From positions 1-33,515 of the IMG/VR virus record IMGVR_UViG_3300020061_000018: a stretch of 33,515 bases of DNA. One strand, given 5' to 3'. Below, piece by piece: positions 24,396 to 30,733 of this stretch. A program made the translations under genes and the position numbers. The notes under the pieces are model-generated. The model ran no database searches. It saw only the letters and a list, made by a program, of their open reading frames with translations, and was not told the origin of the DNA. This DNA comes from a virus. Every line of letters begins with the position of its first letter. The stretch's first letter is position 1.

Positions 24396-24568
24396 CAGTT
24401 TTCCCTCTCTGGTTTCGGTGGTTCGGGTTCCTCAAGATCGGGCAATTGCACCTTGCCCATCGCCACGTCTTCAAGAAGTTCCTGCATGCGCTTAAGCATT
24501 TCAGGCGACGGATTGCCGACATATGCGTGCTTCCTGCCAAAGACGTTGATGTGTTTTGGTTTGCTCAT
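24395..24568 (-). CDS. Small acidic protein
   Basis: 57 residues, ATG 24568 preceded by GGGAGAAAGAC. KPKHINVFGRKHAYVGNPSP, then EMLKRMQELLEDVAMGKV and an acidic Pro tail (DLEEPEPPKPEREN). TGATG junction to the next gene. It is the first gene after an 89-bp gap and may be a short regulatory protein; unknown. Confidence 0.5.
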   Translation of the reverse strand: MSKPKHINVFGRKHAYVGNPSPEMLKRMQELLEDVAMGKVQLPDLEEPEPPKPEREN

Positions 24569-24644
24569 GTCTTTCTCCCTAATGCCTTCACTGAACGCCC
24601 TTAAACCACGCGTATGCCCTCAATCTCCATCTGTTCAGACATAC

Positions 24645-24657
24645 CCCGCACCGCGGG
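24645..24657 (-). terminator. Short GC hairpin after helicase-loader-like gene
   Basis: CCCGC-ACC-GCGGG immediately follows the TAA stop at 24658. No U-run is present, so it may be a weak pause site or mRNA-end stabiliser rather than a true terminator. Confidence 0.25.
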
Positions 24658-25305
24658 TTATTCGGCGGCCTGCGATTGCTGCCCCATCTTTCGGATGCTG
24701 CCCTTGCGCTTGGGCCGCTCGCCTGATCTCACCGCGGCGCGGCACTCGGCCATCTGCGTTTCCCAAACTTCCCTGTCCGCCGGCGGTGGGCCGAATCGCA
24801 GCGAGCGCTCGGAACTGACAGCGCGGTCCTCGCACAGCTTGATTTGCTCGGCAGTCAGCAAGATATCGCTGGCACGTCCGCTCCAGCCGCGCTGTGAGGC
24901 AATCTGGTGAACTTCATGACCACAGGCCGCCGCGACCATCCACCCCCTCGCCTGCTCGATCTTCAGGCCTTGGCGCTGCGTCCACGCCTCGACCATCTCC
25001 GGGATAACCTTCGCTCGGGCGTCCATACGGCTGCGAATCGGCGGGCCCCAGCGGTCGAGGCTGTCGTCGGGCTTCGCATGCAGGGAACTGCTCGGCAGTT
25101 GCTCCTCGAAATCCTTGGCGATCGGGAACGGCTTGCGGGCGGTCGGGTTGAAGTTGGCCGCCACATGCGTGAACGCGTCTGCCAGATGCGGGCCCTCGAC
25201 CTTGCCGAGCCGCGCCCGATAGACCGAACTCAGCGCTTCCAGTGCAGCGGCCGTGAAGCCCGGATAGATGCTCGCCATGCGCTTGAGAAGCTCGGAGATG
25301 GTCAT
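24658..25305 (-). CDS. Putative helicase loader (replication protein)
   Basis: 215 residues, ATGA overlap with the replication initiator. The first ~75 residues, MTISELLKRMASIYPGFTAAALEALSSVYRARLGKV...HLADAFTHVAANFNPTARKPFPIAKDF, resemble the helical N-terminal domain of phage helicase loaders of the G39P type (YPxF, then a long helix and a late FP-x-x-x-D). The rest is charged and helical. Inference: it loads the host DnaB helicase, since no helicase is in the window. The match is by pattern only. Confidence 0.5.
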   Translation of the reverse strand: MTISELLKRMASIYPGFTAAALEALSSVYRARLGKVEGPHLADAFTHVAANFNPTARKPFPIAKDFEEQLPSSSLHAKPDDSLDRWGPPIRSRMDARAKVIPEMVEAWTQRQGLKIEQARGWMVAAACGHEVHQIASQRGWSGRASDILLTAEQIKLCEDRAVSSERSLRFGPPPADREVWETQMAECRAAVRSGERPKRKGSIRKMGQQSQAAE

Positions 25306-26246
25306 GCCGAGCCCCCTTCGCCGCGTGCAATGATCGCGTCTATCTCAGCCTCGTGCGCCTTCTCCCAACTCGGCTTGCCGCTTCCGTTCGGGCGATTGCT
25401 GCGGAACTCCGCGTCGCGCCGACACCAGCGTTGAAAGCGGGAATTCCAGTCACGAGCCTTCGAATCGGGACCAGCTTTCGCCCAGAAATGTTGCGAAAAA
25501 TCCAACGCTACTACAGCGGGGTCACATCCTTGGGCCCGGGCGTATTCGAGTTGCTCGGCACTCGCCGTCCAATCGGCTGGCAGGCAATGGCCGGCACTCC
25601 CAGCCTTTCGAGTTCGGCCAGGATCTCCTTCAGCCGGTTGGCCTTGATCGTCTCCCAGTGCGGTCTCCACACGTCGATCAGCTTTCGCATTGCTTGTCCT
25701 CTTCAAAAAATCCGGTATGGCTAGGTCAGGGGGTGCGGCGTTCGCGAAAGCGAGCGCGCCTCTCTCCTCAGTAAGATTCTCTCTAACTTCCTTTCCCTTC
25801 CCTTCCTCTTCCTTTCCCTTCCCCACAGTGTTGGTCGGTGTATGCATATGCATGTCGGTGCACGCACCCGTCTGCGCATCCTCTTGCACCGGCTCTTCAT
25901 TGCCATGCACGGTTGCGTCTTGCTTTTGCACGTGCGGGTCTGGTAATTTCGATGCCGACTCACGTGCATTCACAATCTGGTGCTTGCGAAAGGATGGAAT
26001 GTAGGCAAGTCCTTGACCGTAAATAATAATCACACCTTGCTTGACGAGCTCGCCGGCGACGGCATCGGGATCGACGATGTCGTCCGGCAGGTAAGAGCGC
26101 TTGAAGGTCCGCGGCTTCCACTCCATCCGGCCTTCTCGATCCGCCTCGCACCACAGACCGATGAACAAAAGCCGTGCGAGGGGGCTCAGAGCGCAAACGT
26201 CGTCGCTCGTGAAGAAGCCCGGCTTGATCGTCCTAATTCGTGCCAT
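25302..26246 (-). CDS. Replication initiator-like protein (replisome organiser type)
   Basis: 314 residues from ATG 26246 (MARIRTIKPGFF). The N-terminal ~105 residues, IKPGFFTSDDVCALSPLARLLFIGLWCEADREGRMEWKPRTFKRSYLPDDI...AYIPSFRKHQ, are the phage replication-initiator wHTH domain found upstream of helicase-loader genes. A linker (about 105-220) includes a Lys/Glu-rich stretch and low-complexity part. The C-terminal ~85 residues (LPADWTASAEQLEYARAQG...FSQHFWAKAGPDSKARDWNSRFQRWCRRD) are the usual tail domain. It likely binds the phage origin and recruits host helicase via the next gene. A nested frame (25511-25690) shows stronger coding features than the linker it overlaps. Confidence 0.75.
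   Translation of the reverse strand: MARIRTIKPGFFTSDDVCALSPLARLLFIGLWCEADREGRMEWKPRTFKRSYLPDDIVDPDAVAGELVKQGVIIIYGQGLAYIPSFRKHQIVNARESASKLPDPHVQKQDATVHGNEEPVQEDAQTGACTDMHMHTPTNTVGKGKEEEGKGKEVRENLTEERGALAFANAAPPDLAIPDFLKRTSNAKADRRVETALGDDQGQPAEGDPGRTRKAGSAGHCLPADWTASAEQLEYARAQGCDPAVVALDFSQHFWAKAGPDSKARDWNSRFQRWCRRDAEFRSNRPNGSGKPSWEKAHEAEIDAIIARGEGGSA
25511..25690 (-). CDS. Possible nested small gene inside initiator linker
   Basis: 59 residues in another frame of the initiator gene: MRKLIDVWRPHWETIKANR, then LKEILAELERLGVPAIACQP. ATG 25690 is preceded by an AGAGGAC ribosome-binding site at good spacing and directly by an in-frame stop. Its codons end mostly in G or C, as expected for real genes at this base composition, whereas the overlapping initiator linker here does not. 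Either a true overlapping gene or a trace of a shifted frame. Confidence 0.4.
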   Translation of the reverse strand: MRKLIDVWRPHWETIKANRLKEILAELERLGVPAIACQPIGRRVPSNSNTPGPKDVTPL

Positions 26247-26409
26247 TGTCCCTCGCACACGCTTCCAAGAATTCCTCGAAGGGCAGCACCGTCGTCCTGA
26301 TGCGCAGCGCGGGAAGCAGCGGGTCCTTCAGGCGCTCGTCGCCGTCCTCGAGGAACAAGGATACCCGCCTGTCCTCGCTGTAGAGGAGCCAGCCTGTTTT
26401 CTCGGTCAT
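26233..26409 (-). CDS. Small hypothetical protein before initiator
   Basis: 58 residues from ATG 26409 (TGATG junction). TEKTGWLLYSEDRRVSLFLEDGDERLKDPLLPALRIRTTVLPFEEFLEACARDN: compact, beta then helix. It overlaps the initiator by 14 bp. Function unknown; longer in-frame starts run through the upstream gene and are rejected. Confidence 0.55.
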   Translation of the reverse strand: MTEKTGWLLYSEDRRVSLFLEDGDERLKDPLLPALRIRTTVLPFEEFLEACARDNGTN

Positions 26410-26699
26410 CACATCAGCCCCAGCGAGAGCTGACCAAGCGGTAATTTGAGGCGGTATTGCCACAGCCCATTGTGCAGATAGCGGCGCTCGATCGTATGGG
26501 CGCCATTGCGCGTCTTCCTGAGATCGCGAATCCTGGCGCTGATGCTGGCTTGCGGGTGACCCGTGCGGGACTGGATGTCGTCCAACCCCCACCAGCACCC
26601 ATCACGAAGGCACGTGCGTACATCGGCAAGCTGGCTCGCCAGACGTGAGCCGTCCCTGGACTCGGAAAATGTGGCGCCGTCGAAGCTGGTGCTGGTCAT
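26409..26699 (-). CDS. Winged-helix DNA-binding protein
   Basis: 96 residues from ATG 26699 (ATGA overlap). After a Ser/Thr-rich start, the segment RDGCWWGLDDIQSRTGHPQASISARIRDLRKTRNGAHTIERRYLHNGLWQYRL shows the phage winged-helix design: helix DDIQ, turn, recognition helix ASISARIRDLRK and a two-strand wing. Possibly a repressor-like or replication accessory factor; exact site unknown. Confidence 0.65.
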   Translation of the reverse strand: MTSTSFDGATFSESRDGSRLASQLADVRTCLRDGCWWGLDDIQSRTGHPQASISARIRDLRKTRNGAHTIERRYLHNGLWQYRLKLPLGQLSLGLM

Positions 26700-26875
26700 G
26701 ATTTGCTCTCCAAGGCAGCGACGCGTCGGCAGAGCATCGCCAGCATCAACCATTCAGTCTTGGGATTTGCGCCGTTCTCGATCCGGTCAGCCAGCGCTAC
26801 GAGCGCCTCAGGCGTCGGATCAACATCGATAGAGACGCGTGAAACAGTGACCAACATGGCCGTCAAGATATCCAT
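26696..26875 (-). CDS. Small hypothetical protein
   Basis: 59 residues. ATG 26875 shares its bases with the upstream stop (TAATG). MDILTAMLVTVSRVSIDVD, then PEALVALADRIENGANPKTEWLMLAMLCRRVAALESK: two helices. Overlaps the winged-helix gene by ATGA. No family recognised. Confidence 0.6.
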   Translation of the reverse strand: MDILTAMLVTVSRVSIDVDPTPEALVALADRIENGANPKTEWLMLAMLCRRVAALESKS

Positions 26876-26973
26876 TACCCATCTCCCCCAGATCTTCCCC
26901 CAGGAGGCCAGATCATCAGGCACACGAAGCCCACCAGGAGTGCGGTGACGATCGCGTAGATCTGCCAGGCCAT
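26875..26973 (-). CDS. One-helix membrane peptide
   Basis: 32 residues: AWQIYAIVTALLVGFVCLMIW then PPGGRSGGDG. It is held between neighbours by TGATG at the start and TAATG at the end. One hydrophobic helix with a Gly/Pro tail suggests a tiny membrane protein. Function unknown. Confidence 0.6.
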   Translation of the reverse strand: MAWQIYAIVTALLVGFVCLMIWPPGGRSGGDG

Positions 26974-27275
26974 CACCCACCCCCGCTGAAGTCGTCAGGA
27001 TCTACGAGCGCCGCATTGTTCGGCACACCGTTGACGCCGGGTACGACACGGCCAGTTGAGTAACGATCGGCGTTGGCGAGGCGCTTGGATTCGACCTTGG
27101 CGTTGAGTTCGAGAACGAAATATTTGTCGAAACTCTGACTGAAGGCCGAGCGCTCCGTCCGGCGCTTAGCGCGGGCTTCGCATTCGCACACCTCCTCCAC
27201 GGTGAGATCGAGGGGGCGGGATGATTTGAGTTCATACTCCCGATGGCCGCTGGGCGGCGCAGAACGGCGCGTCAT
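26973..27275 (-). CDS. Hypothetical basic protein
   Basis: 100 residues. TRRSAPPSGHREYELKSSRP, then DLTVEEVCECEARAKRRTERSAFSQSFDKYFVLELNAKVESKRLANADRYST and a Gly/Val/Asn tail. Might bind nucleic acid through its basic helix; no family recognised. Starts 3 bp after the previous stop. Confidence 0.55.
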   Translation of the reverse strand: MTRRSAPPSGHREYELKSSRPLDLTVEEVCECEARAKRRTERSAFSQSFDKYFVLELNAKVESKRLANADRYSTGRVVPGVNGVPNNAALVDPDDFSGGG

Positions 27276-27278
27276 GAC

Positions 27279-27578
27279 CTAATCCATCATCTGGCGAGCC
27301 CACGAGGCGCGCTGTTGCTGAAGCATTTTTTCTTGCTGCTCTGGCGTCGCCGTCTCCCACCACTCGCGGGCCTTCACTAAAAGACGCTCAAGCTCGGGAT
27401 CTTTCTTGGGCCCCATAAGGCCTTCACGGACAGGTGTTGAGGCAGGAGTATGCTCCCCACTCTCCTCCTGATACTTGGCGAGGAGATCGAGGGCGGCTTT
27501 GAGGGCGTTGTAATGTTTGCGCCCGGAGTATGGGAAGAAATACGCCAGCGCTTCCTGCGCGTCGGTGAGGATGGTCAT
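27279..27578 (-). CDS. Hypothetical helical protein
   Basis: 99 residues from ATG 27578 in ATGA overlap. TILTDAQEALAYFFPYSGRKHYNALKAALDLLAKYQEESGEH, a disordered Pro/Thr joint, then KDPELERLLVKAREWWETATPEQQEKMLQQQRASWARQMM. Two helical halves; unknown. Confidence 0.55.
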   Translation of the reverse strand: MTILTDAQEALAYFFPYSGRKHYNALKAALDLLAKYQEESGEHTPASTPVREGLMGPKKDPELERLLVKAREWWETATPEQQEKMLQQQRASWARQMMD

Positions 27579-27763
27579 GGCATGGCACTCCCTTCCGACC
27601 AGTCCGTGGATTTGCTGTTGGTGGTCGGATCGTTCGCAGCCGCCAGCCGCTTGCGTAGGCGCCCAATTTCTTCGGCGGCCTCGCGCAAGATCGTTGCCGG
27701 CTTTCTGTCTTGGTGCCACCAGTCGTCGGCCTCTTTGAGAAGGCGTTCCACGATGTCGCTCAT
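27575..27763 (-). CDS. Small helical protein
   Basis: 62 residues, ATG 27763 in ATGA overlap. MSDIVERLLKEADDWWHQDR, then LREAAEEIGRLRKRLAAAN is a pattern often seen in small phage early proteins (SDIVERL, then AAEEIxRLRxRL). No catalytic motif; role unclear. Confidence 0.6.
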   Translation of the reverse strand: MSDIVERLLKEADDWWHQDRKPATILREAAEEIGRLRKRLAAANDPTTNSKSTDWSEGSAMP

Positions 27764-27960
27764 GGCCGCGCCCAATCGATAGACGGGGTTTTCTTGGTCT
27801 TCTCGGCGTTGATATCCATGCCGCTGCGGTAGGCGGAAGCTTCGATGCGCAGGCGGCCGATCATCTCGCGCAGGTGAACGGCATTTTTCTGACCGAAGTA
27901 ATCACGTTCGCACTCGAAATCGAGCCAAGCGAGAGCGTGGCCATCAGCGTCGTCGGTCAT
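27760..27960 (-). CDS. Small hypothetical protein
   Basis: 66 residues from ATG 27960, ATGA with upstream stop. TDDADGHALAWLDFECERDYFGQKNAVHLREMIGRLRIEASAYRSGMDINAEKTKKTP: a central helix with charged ends. No family recognised. Confidence 0.55.
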   Translation of the reverse strand: MTDDADGHALAWLDFECERDYFGQKNAVHLREMIGRLRIEASAYRSGMDINAEKTKKTPSIDWARP

Positions 27961-28361
27961 GAGATCCTCCATTCGATTTCCGAGTGCAGTGCCTTGGCGA
28001 GCTTGAATTTGATTTTGAAGTCGCGGGTTTGAAAACCTTTGCGATCCTCGGCAATCAGATGGCCCGGCTCGCCTGTTCCGAGTACAATCCGATAGCTCCA
28101 GTCGGAGATGTATATGCAGATGAGCTGGCCGTTCACGACGAGCGGAAAACGCGGCTGGCGCTTGAGGTCTACGATCTCCCCGCGCTTCTCCATGATGTGC
28201 AGGTCCCAGTCGCGCTTCTGCTCGGCCTTTGAAGCGTGGCGAACACCATCCACAACCTGCGGCTTGTTCCCGTACTTGGAGAGCGGCTTGGCCTTCAGCG
28301 CCGCGATATACTCATCGCTGAGAACCACCGGGATGGGGTTGATGGGGAGCTTGAGCTTCAT
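27957..28361 (-). CDS. DUF1064 / RusA-like nuclease-type protein
   Basis: 134 residues. SKYGNKPQVVDGVRHASKAEQKRDWDLHIMEKRGEIVDLKRQPRFPL, then YISDWSYRIV and EDRKGFQTRDFKIKFKLAKA match the DUF1064 family: SKxE near residues 44-47, D87, and E105-D106 with K108-G109 forming a PD-(D/E)xK-type acidic/Lys centre. Family members are viewed as Holliday-junction or structure-specific endonuclease relatives. ATGA overlap with both neighbours. It may resolve recombination or replication intermediates. Confidence 0.8.
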   Translation of the reverse strand: MKLKLPINPIPVVLSDEYIAALKAKPLSKYGNKPQVVDGVRHASKAEQKRDWDLHIMEKRGEIVDLKRQPRFPLVVNGQLICIYISDWSYRIVLGTGEPGHLIAEDRKGFQTRDFKIKFKLAKALHSEIEWRIS

Positions 28362-28552
28362 CGGTTGTCCTCCAGCGCGCGACGGCGAGCGTCAGCCTGC
28401 GAAAGAGTCATTCGGAACTGGAGGTAGTGGTCGTATTGCTTGAACGACATCCCGTGGCACACGACGGATGTTTCAAGATCACCCTTGTCGTTATGGTCAG
28501 TGCGCATCCATTGCCCGACACGGGCGATAGGGTTCTTTGCTGATTGGCTCAT
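28358..28552 (-). CDS. Small hypothetical protein
   Basis: 64 residues from ATG 28552 in ATGA overlap; a longer reading would run through the DnaA-like gene. PIARVGQWMRTDHNDKGDLETSVVCHGMSFKQYDHYLQFRMTLSQADARRRALED: beta centre and charged helix. Unknown. Confidence 0.55.
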   Translation of the reverse strand: MSQSAKNPIARVGQWMRTDHNDKGDLETSVVCHGMSFKQYDHYLQFRMTLSQADARRRALEDNR

Positions 28553-29046
28553 GATAGCGTTCCGGTCAGCAGCCTCTTCGTCTCGGCATAGCGCGCGATG
28601 TAAACCACGTCGGTCTTGGAAAGCTGGCCGTCCCGCACGCACCACTCGTAGGCGGATTTGCCATTCTGCCGGCCGAAGAAGTGGCTGATCTCCTTGTGAT
28701 GGGCGCCGGAAAATTCCCGGGCCAGCCGGCAGGCGGTGAACACGGCGAAGGCATTCACGCCCATCCGCCGGTTCTCCCGCATCGCCTCCAGCGTCGTGCC
28801 CCAGACCTGGGCCGCTGCCTGAGCTATCGCAGGAAGCCCGTAGATGCGGCCTAGGCGTCTTGCTGACCTGGGCCGGCGCGATGGAGCCAAGACGGCCGGT
28901 TTCGCTTGTACGTGTGCCTCCCAGCGCACAGGCAGCCCGGTGATGCGTGCCACCGCATAGGGACTCAGCCGATTGCTGGCCAAGATTGCATCGCGGCGGG
29001 TGACAATCTCGGCATGCACGCCGATAGGAATTTCCTGGCTAGACAT
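28549..29046 (-). CDS. DnaA domain IV-like DNA-binding protein
   Basis: 165 residues. Residues ~80-137, VWGTTLEAMRENRRMGVNAF with TACRLAREFSGAHHKEISHFFGRQ and NGKSAYEWC, follow the C-terminal DNA-binding domain of DnaA: long basic helix, then A-R-x-x-A, then I-S-x-FFGR-x-N/D in place of IGxxFGGRDH. There is no AAA+ ATPase part. The N-terminal half includes SPYAVARITGLPVRWEAH and a basic strip APSRRPRSARRLGRIYG. It may bind DnaA boxes, in phage or host origin, and so steer initiation. Confidence 0.7.
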   Translation of the reverse strand: MSSQEIPIGVHAEIVTRRDAILASNRLSPYAVARITGLPVRWEAHVQAKPAVLAPSRRPRSARRLGRIYGLPAIAQAAAQVWGTTLEAMRENRRMGVNAFAVFTACRLAREFSGAHHKEISHFFGRQNGKSAYEWCVRDGQLSKTDVVYIARYAETKRLLTGTLS

Positions 29047-29054
29047 GTCGCCTC

Positions 29055-29375
29055 CTACGGCAGCGACTTTTCGAGGCGTTGCAGGGCAACGGTGATGCGC
29101 TGCGTCGATGTCTGGATAGACCGCGCCGCCGCGTAGGCATCCCCGAACAGGCCACCAATCATCGGCTCGACAGGCTCTTTGCTGGCGTCTTGGGGGATCG
29201 CCCCGAGAAGGCGTTCCACGAGGTATTCGACGCCAGTGGCAACCCGCACTAGATCGTCTGCCCGCTGGACGATCGTGCCGAAGTATGAAGGGTTGGAGGG
29301 AGTAGTCTGGGCAGCGGTTTGCTCGCCGTATCCGATTGCCGAAGCCGCCACCGTCGTTTGCTGAGCGTAGTTCAT
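29055..29375 (-). CDS. Hypothetical helical protein
   Basis: 106 residues; AAGGAGAG lies upstream of ATG 29375. A Thr/Ala-rich first third (AQQTTVAASAIGYGEQTAAQTT) is followed by helices TIVQRADDLVRVATGVEYLVERLLGAI and GGLFGDAYAAARSIQTSTQRITVALQRLEKSL. Looks like a small coiled-coil protein; unknown role. Confidence 0.6.
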   Translation of the reverse strand: MNYAQQTTVAASAIGYGEQTAAQTTPSNPSYFGTIVQRADDLVRVATGVEYLVERLLGAIPQDASKEPVEPMIGGLFGDAYAAARSIQTSTQRITVALQRLEKSLP

Positions 29376-29402
29376 CTTCTCATCTCTCCTTGGTTGCGGC
29401 CG

Positions 29403-29618
29403 CTATTGGCCCTTGTCATTCAGGCGATCAAAGAGTGGTAAGGGCGCGAGGGAGTGCTTCACCGTCAGCGCGTTCGCCCGCGCAAAGAGCGCTTCCGCCT
29501 CGGGGGCCATCGAGGCCACCCGCGCGTACATCCGCTTGGCTCGCCAGATGTGAAAGAGATGCCAGAGCGCCAAAGGCGCGCTCATAGTGGGTTTGGATAA
29601 CGAGGTATTCATCGGCAT
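29403..29618 (-). CDS. Hypothetical protein in strong alternate frame
   Basis: 71 residues from ATG 29618, or shorter from ATG 29585. MSAPLALWHLFHIWRAKRMY followed by MAPEAEALFARANALTVKHS is protein-like and its codons nearly all end in G or C, unlike the overlapping 3' part of the gene at 29428-29790. It is probably translated either as a separate overlapping gene or as the frame-shifted C-terminus of that gene. One helix; no known domain. Confidence 0.5.
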   Translation of the reverse strand: MPMNTSLSKPTMSAPLALWHLFHIWRAKRMYARVASMAPEAEALFARANALTVKHSLAPLPLFDRLNDKGQ

Positions 29619-29790
29619 TGAGCCTTATCTTCTCGCGAGAAAGGATCGCTCGGACCCGGCGAGGATTGAACCGAACCAATCGGGCAAGACGCGCCCGCCA
29701 TGACTCTTTCGTGTCGCTCCACTGAAGCGGGCCACCCAACTCGATAAGCATGGCCCGCGCTTGATCACTTGCCGAAACTGCGGCTGACAT
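29428..29790 (-). CDS. Hypothetical protein with possible HTH; 3' part doubtful
   Basis: 120 residues from ATG 29790, with an excellent GGAGG site. SAAVSASDQARAMLIELGGPLQWSDTKES, then RARLARLVRFNPRRVRAILSREKIRLNADEYLVIQTHYERAF, reads like the small phage HTH protein in which a helix LARLVRF and RRVRAIL would contact DNA. After residue ~80 the sequence becomes Gly/Asp/Arg-rich with poor codon bias, exactly where the alternate frame (29403-29618) becomes strong, so a frameshift or a genuine long overlap is likely. Confidence 0.5.
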   Translation of the reverse strand: MSAAVSASDQARAMLIELGGPLQWSDTKESWRARLARLVRFNPRRVRAILSREKIRLNADEYLVIQTHYERAFGALASLSHLASQADVRAGGLDGPRGGSALCAGERADGEALPRALTTL

Positions 29791-29830
29791 TGCCTTACCT
29801 CCGGCACACTTTGACGACTTCTCGACCATC

Positions 29831-30112
29831 GGTTGCTCCATGCTGGTTGGCATGAAGGAGCAACCAAAGACGTTTGAGAGACTTGGAACCATCGCGCGCC
29901 GCGTGGCCGGGAAGCTTTCTGCAGCGCGAGAATTGAAGGAAAATCCGGCGGCGGCTACTTTGGGGGGACGCGCCGCCGCCGTAGGAGCCACTGCGGGGAG
30001 CAGTGGTTACGGGGGACCCCTCAGTCCCACGTCTGAAACAGAATTGCCGGCAGAGCTGCCCCCCGTGGCTCGGCAGGCATGGCCGGGCGCTTGTGCCCTC
30101 GGGCGTCCGGCC
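29831..30112 (-). ncRNA. Hairpin-rich intergenic region (possible structured leader RNA)
   Basis: On the leftward transcript four stem-loops follow one another: GGCCGG/CCGGCC arms at 30112-30107 and 30086-30081; CCACTGC-TCCCC-GCAGTGG at 30006-29988; GGCGGCGGC/GCCGCCGCC at 29980-29972 and 29955-29947 followed by GGATTTTCC; and GGTTGCTCC/GGAGCAACC with an inner ATGC/GCAT at 29865-29831. No convincing leftward gene is present here. Could be a put-like antiterminator RNA, attenuator or regulatory RNA; unproven. Confidence 0.4.
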
Positions 30113-30114
30113 GC

Positions 30115-30234
30115 TCACCATTGGAAAAGCCACCAAGCGATGCCCATCAGCACCCAGAGCGCGATGGTCAGGGCCACAGTTGTCCCGACGTACCGCAGCA
30201 CGGGCGCGTCAGGCTCTGGGTTGAGATCGGTCAT
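30115..30234 (-). CDS. One-helix membrane peptide
   Basis: 39 residues. TDLNPEPDAPVLRYVGTTVA, then TIALWVLMGIAWWLFQW: an acidic start and one hydrophobic helix at the C-terminus. ATG 30234 overlaps the previous stop by ATGA. A longer in-frame reading from 30339 exists, but it would cross the better-supported peptide upstream. Unknown function. Confidence 0.5.
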   Translation of the reverse strand: MTDLNPEPDAPVLRYVGTTVALTIALWVLMGIAWWLFQW

Positions 30235-30317
30235 TGGGCGAACGCTGCCATCAGGAGCCACCCAAAGAAAATGAAGACCCCGATTGCCGGAATGAGGAAA
30301 AAAGCTGTGCCGTTCAT
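30231..30317 (-). CDS. One-helix membrane peptide
   Basis: 28 residues: NGTAFFLIPAIGVFIFFGWL then LMAAFAQ. ATG 30317 has GGGAAGGAAAC upstream, a strong ribosome-binding site, and its stop overlaps the next start by ATGA. A small hydrophobic peptide with a helix-breaking Pro/Gly middle; likely inserted in the inner membrane. Role unknown. Confidence 0.55.
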   Translation of the reverse strand: MNGTAFFLIPAIGVFIFFGWLLMAAFAQ

Positions 30318-30335
30318 GCTGTTTCCTTCCCTTTG

Positions 30336-30569
30336 TCATGGCTTTAGACCCCCGATGACGAGCAGCTTCGCTTGCTGGGCAGACAGCGGCTTCTTGGGGT
30401 CGAATGCCGGCAGGAAAGCCTTGAGCGGGATGGCTTCACCGGGCGCGGCGTTGAGATAGGCCGTGTGATCCACGCACTGGGCGCCGATCTGACAGGCGGT
30501 TTGATTGCCGCCCAGCGTGTTCAGGCCAAGCGCAAGCGCCATGTCCCCGAGGGAGTTGCCTCTTTGCAT
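30336..30569 (-). CDS. Hypothetical protein
   Basis: 77 residues from ATG 30569 in a TGATG junction (GTG 30572 one codon earlier is possible). QRGNSLGDMALALGLNTLGGNQTACQIGAQCVDHTAYLNAAPGEAIPLKAFLPAFDPKKPLSAQQAKLLV: two Cys and a Pro-rich end. No family recognised. Confidence 0.5.
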   Translation of the reverse strand: MQRGNSLGDMALALGLNTLGGNQTACQIGAQCVDHTAYLNAAPGEAIPLKAFLPAFDPKKPLSAQQAKLLVIGGLKP

Positions 30570-30733
30570 CACGCCCTCCCCGCCCGCACGCGTTTCCGCC
30601 GCGCCTTGGTCCTGATCGTCTTGGCGATCGCAGCCGCCAGCGCAGCCCCGCTCTTGGATTGCGAGACCATGCGGTTGCGGAAAAGGTGGGCCTCTACCTT
30701 CGCCAACCGGAACTCGCGCTGGGCGGAGGTCAT
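30569..30733 (-). CDS. Small basic protein
   Basis: 54 residues from ATG 30733 in ATGA overlap with the Cro-like stop. TSAQREFRLAKVEAHLFRNRMVSQSKSGAALAAAIAKTIRTKARRKRVRAG: a helix with a very basic C-terminus suggesting nucleic-acid contact. Second gene of the early leftward operon. Unknown. Confidence 0.55.
   Translation of the reverse strand: MTSAQREFRLAKVEAHLFRNRMVSQSKSGAALAAAIAKTIRTKARRKRVRAGRA

Noticed and set aside
26835-26850. Second parS-like half site (GTGAAACA)
   Set aside because: Only the right half matches; the left half does not, so ParB binding is not expected.
29592-29600. TTATCCAAA on the - strand, one base off the DnaA box TTATCCACA
   Set aside because: Single occurrence inside a gene; an 8/9 match is expected by chance in a window of this size.
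29852-30274. A 140-codon + frame starting KEQPKTFERLGTIARRVAGKL
   Set aside because: The start looks protein-like, but no Shine-Dalgarno is present, the frame runs across two leftward membrane peptides and four hairpins, and the rest is low-complexity. Not excluded as a short moron gene.
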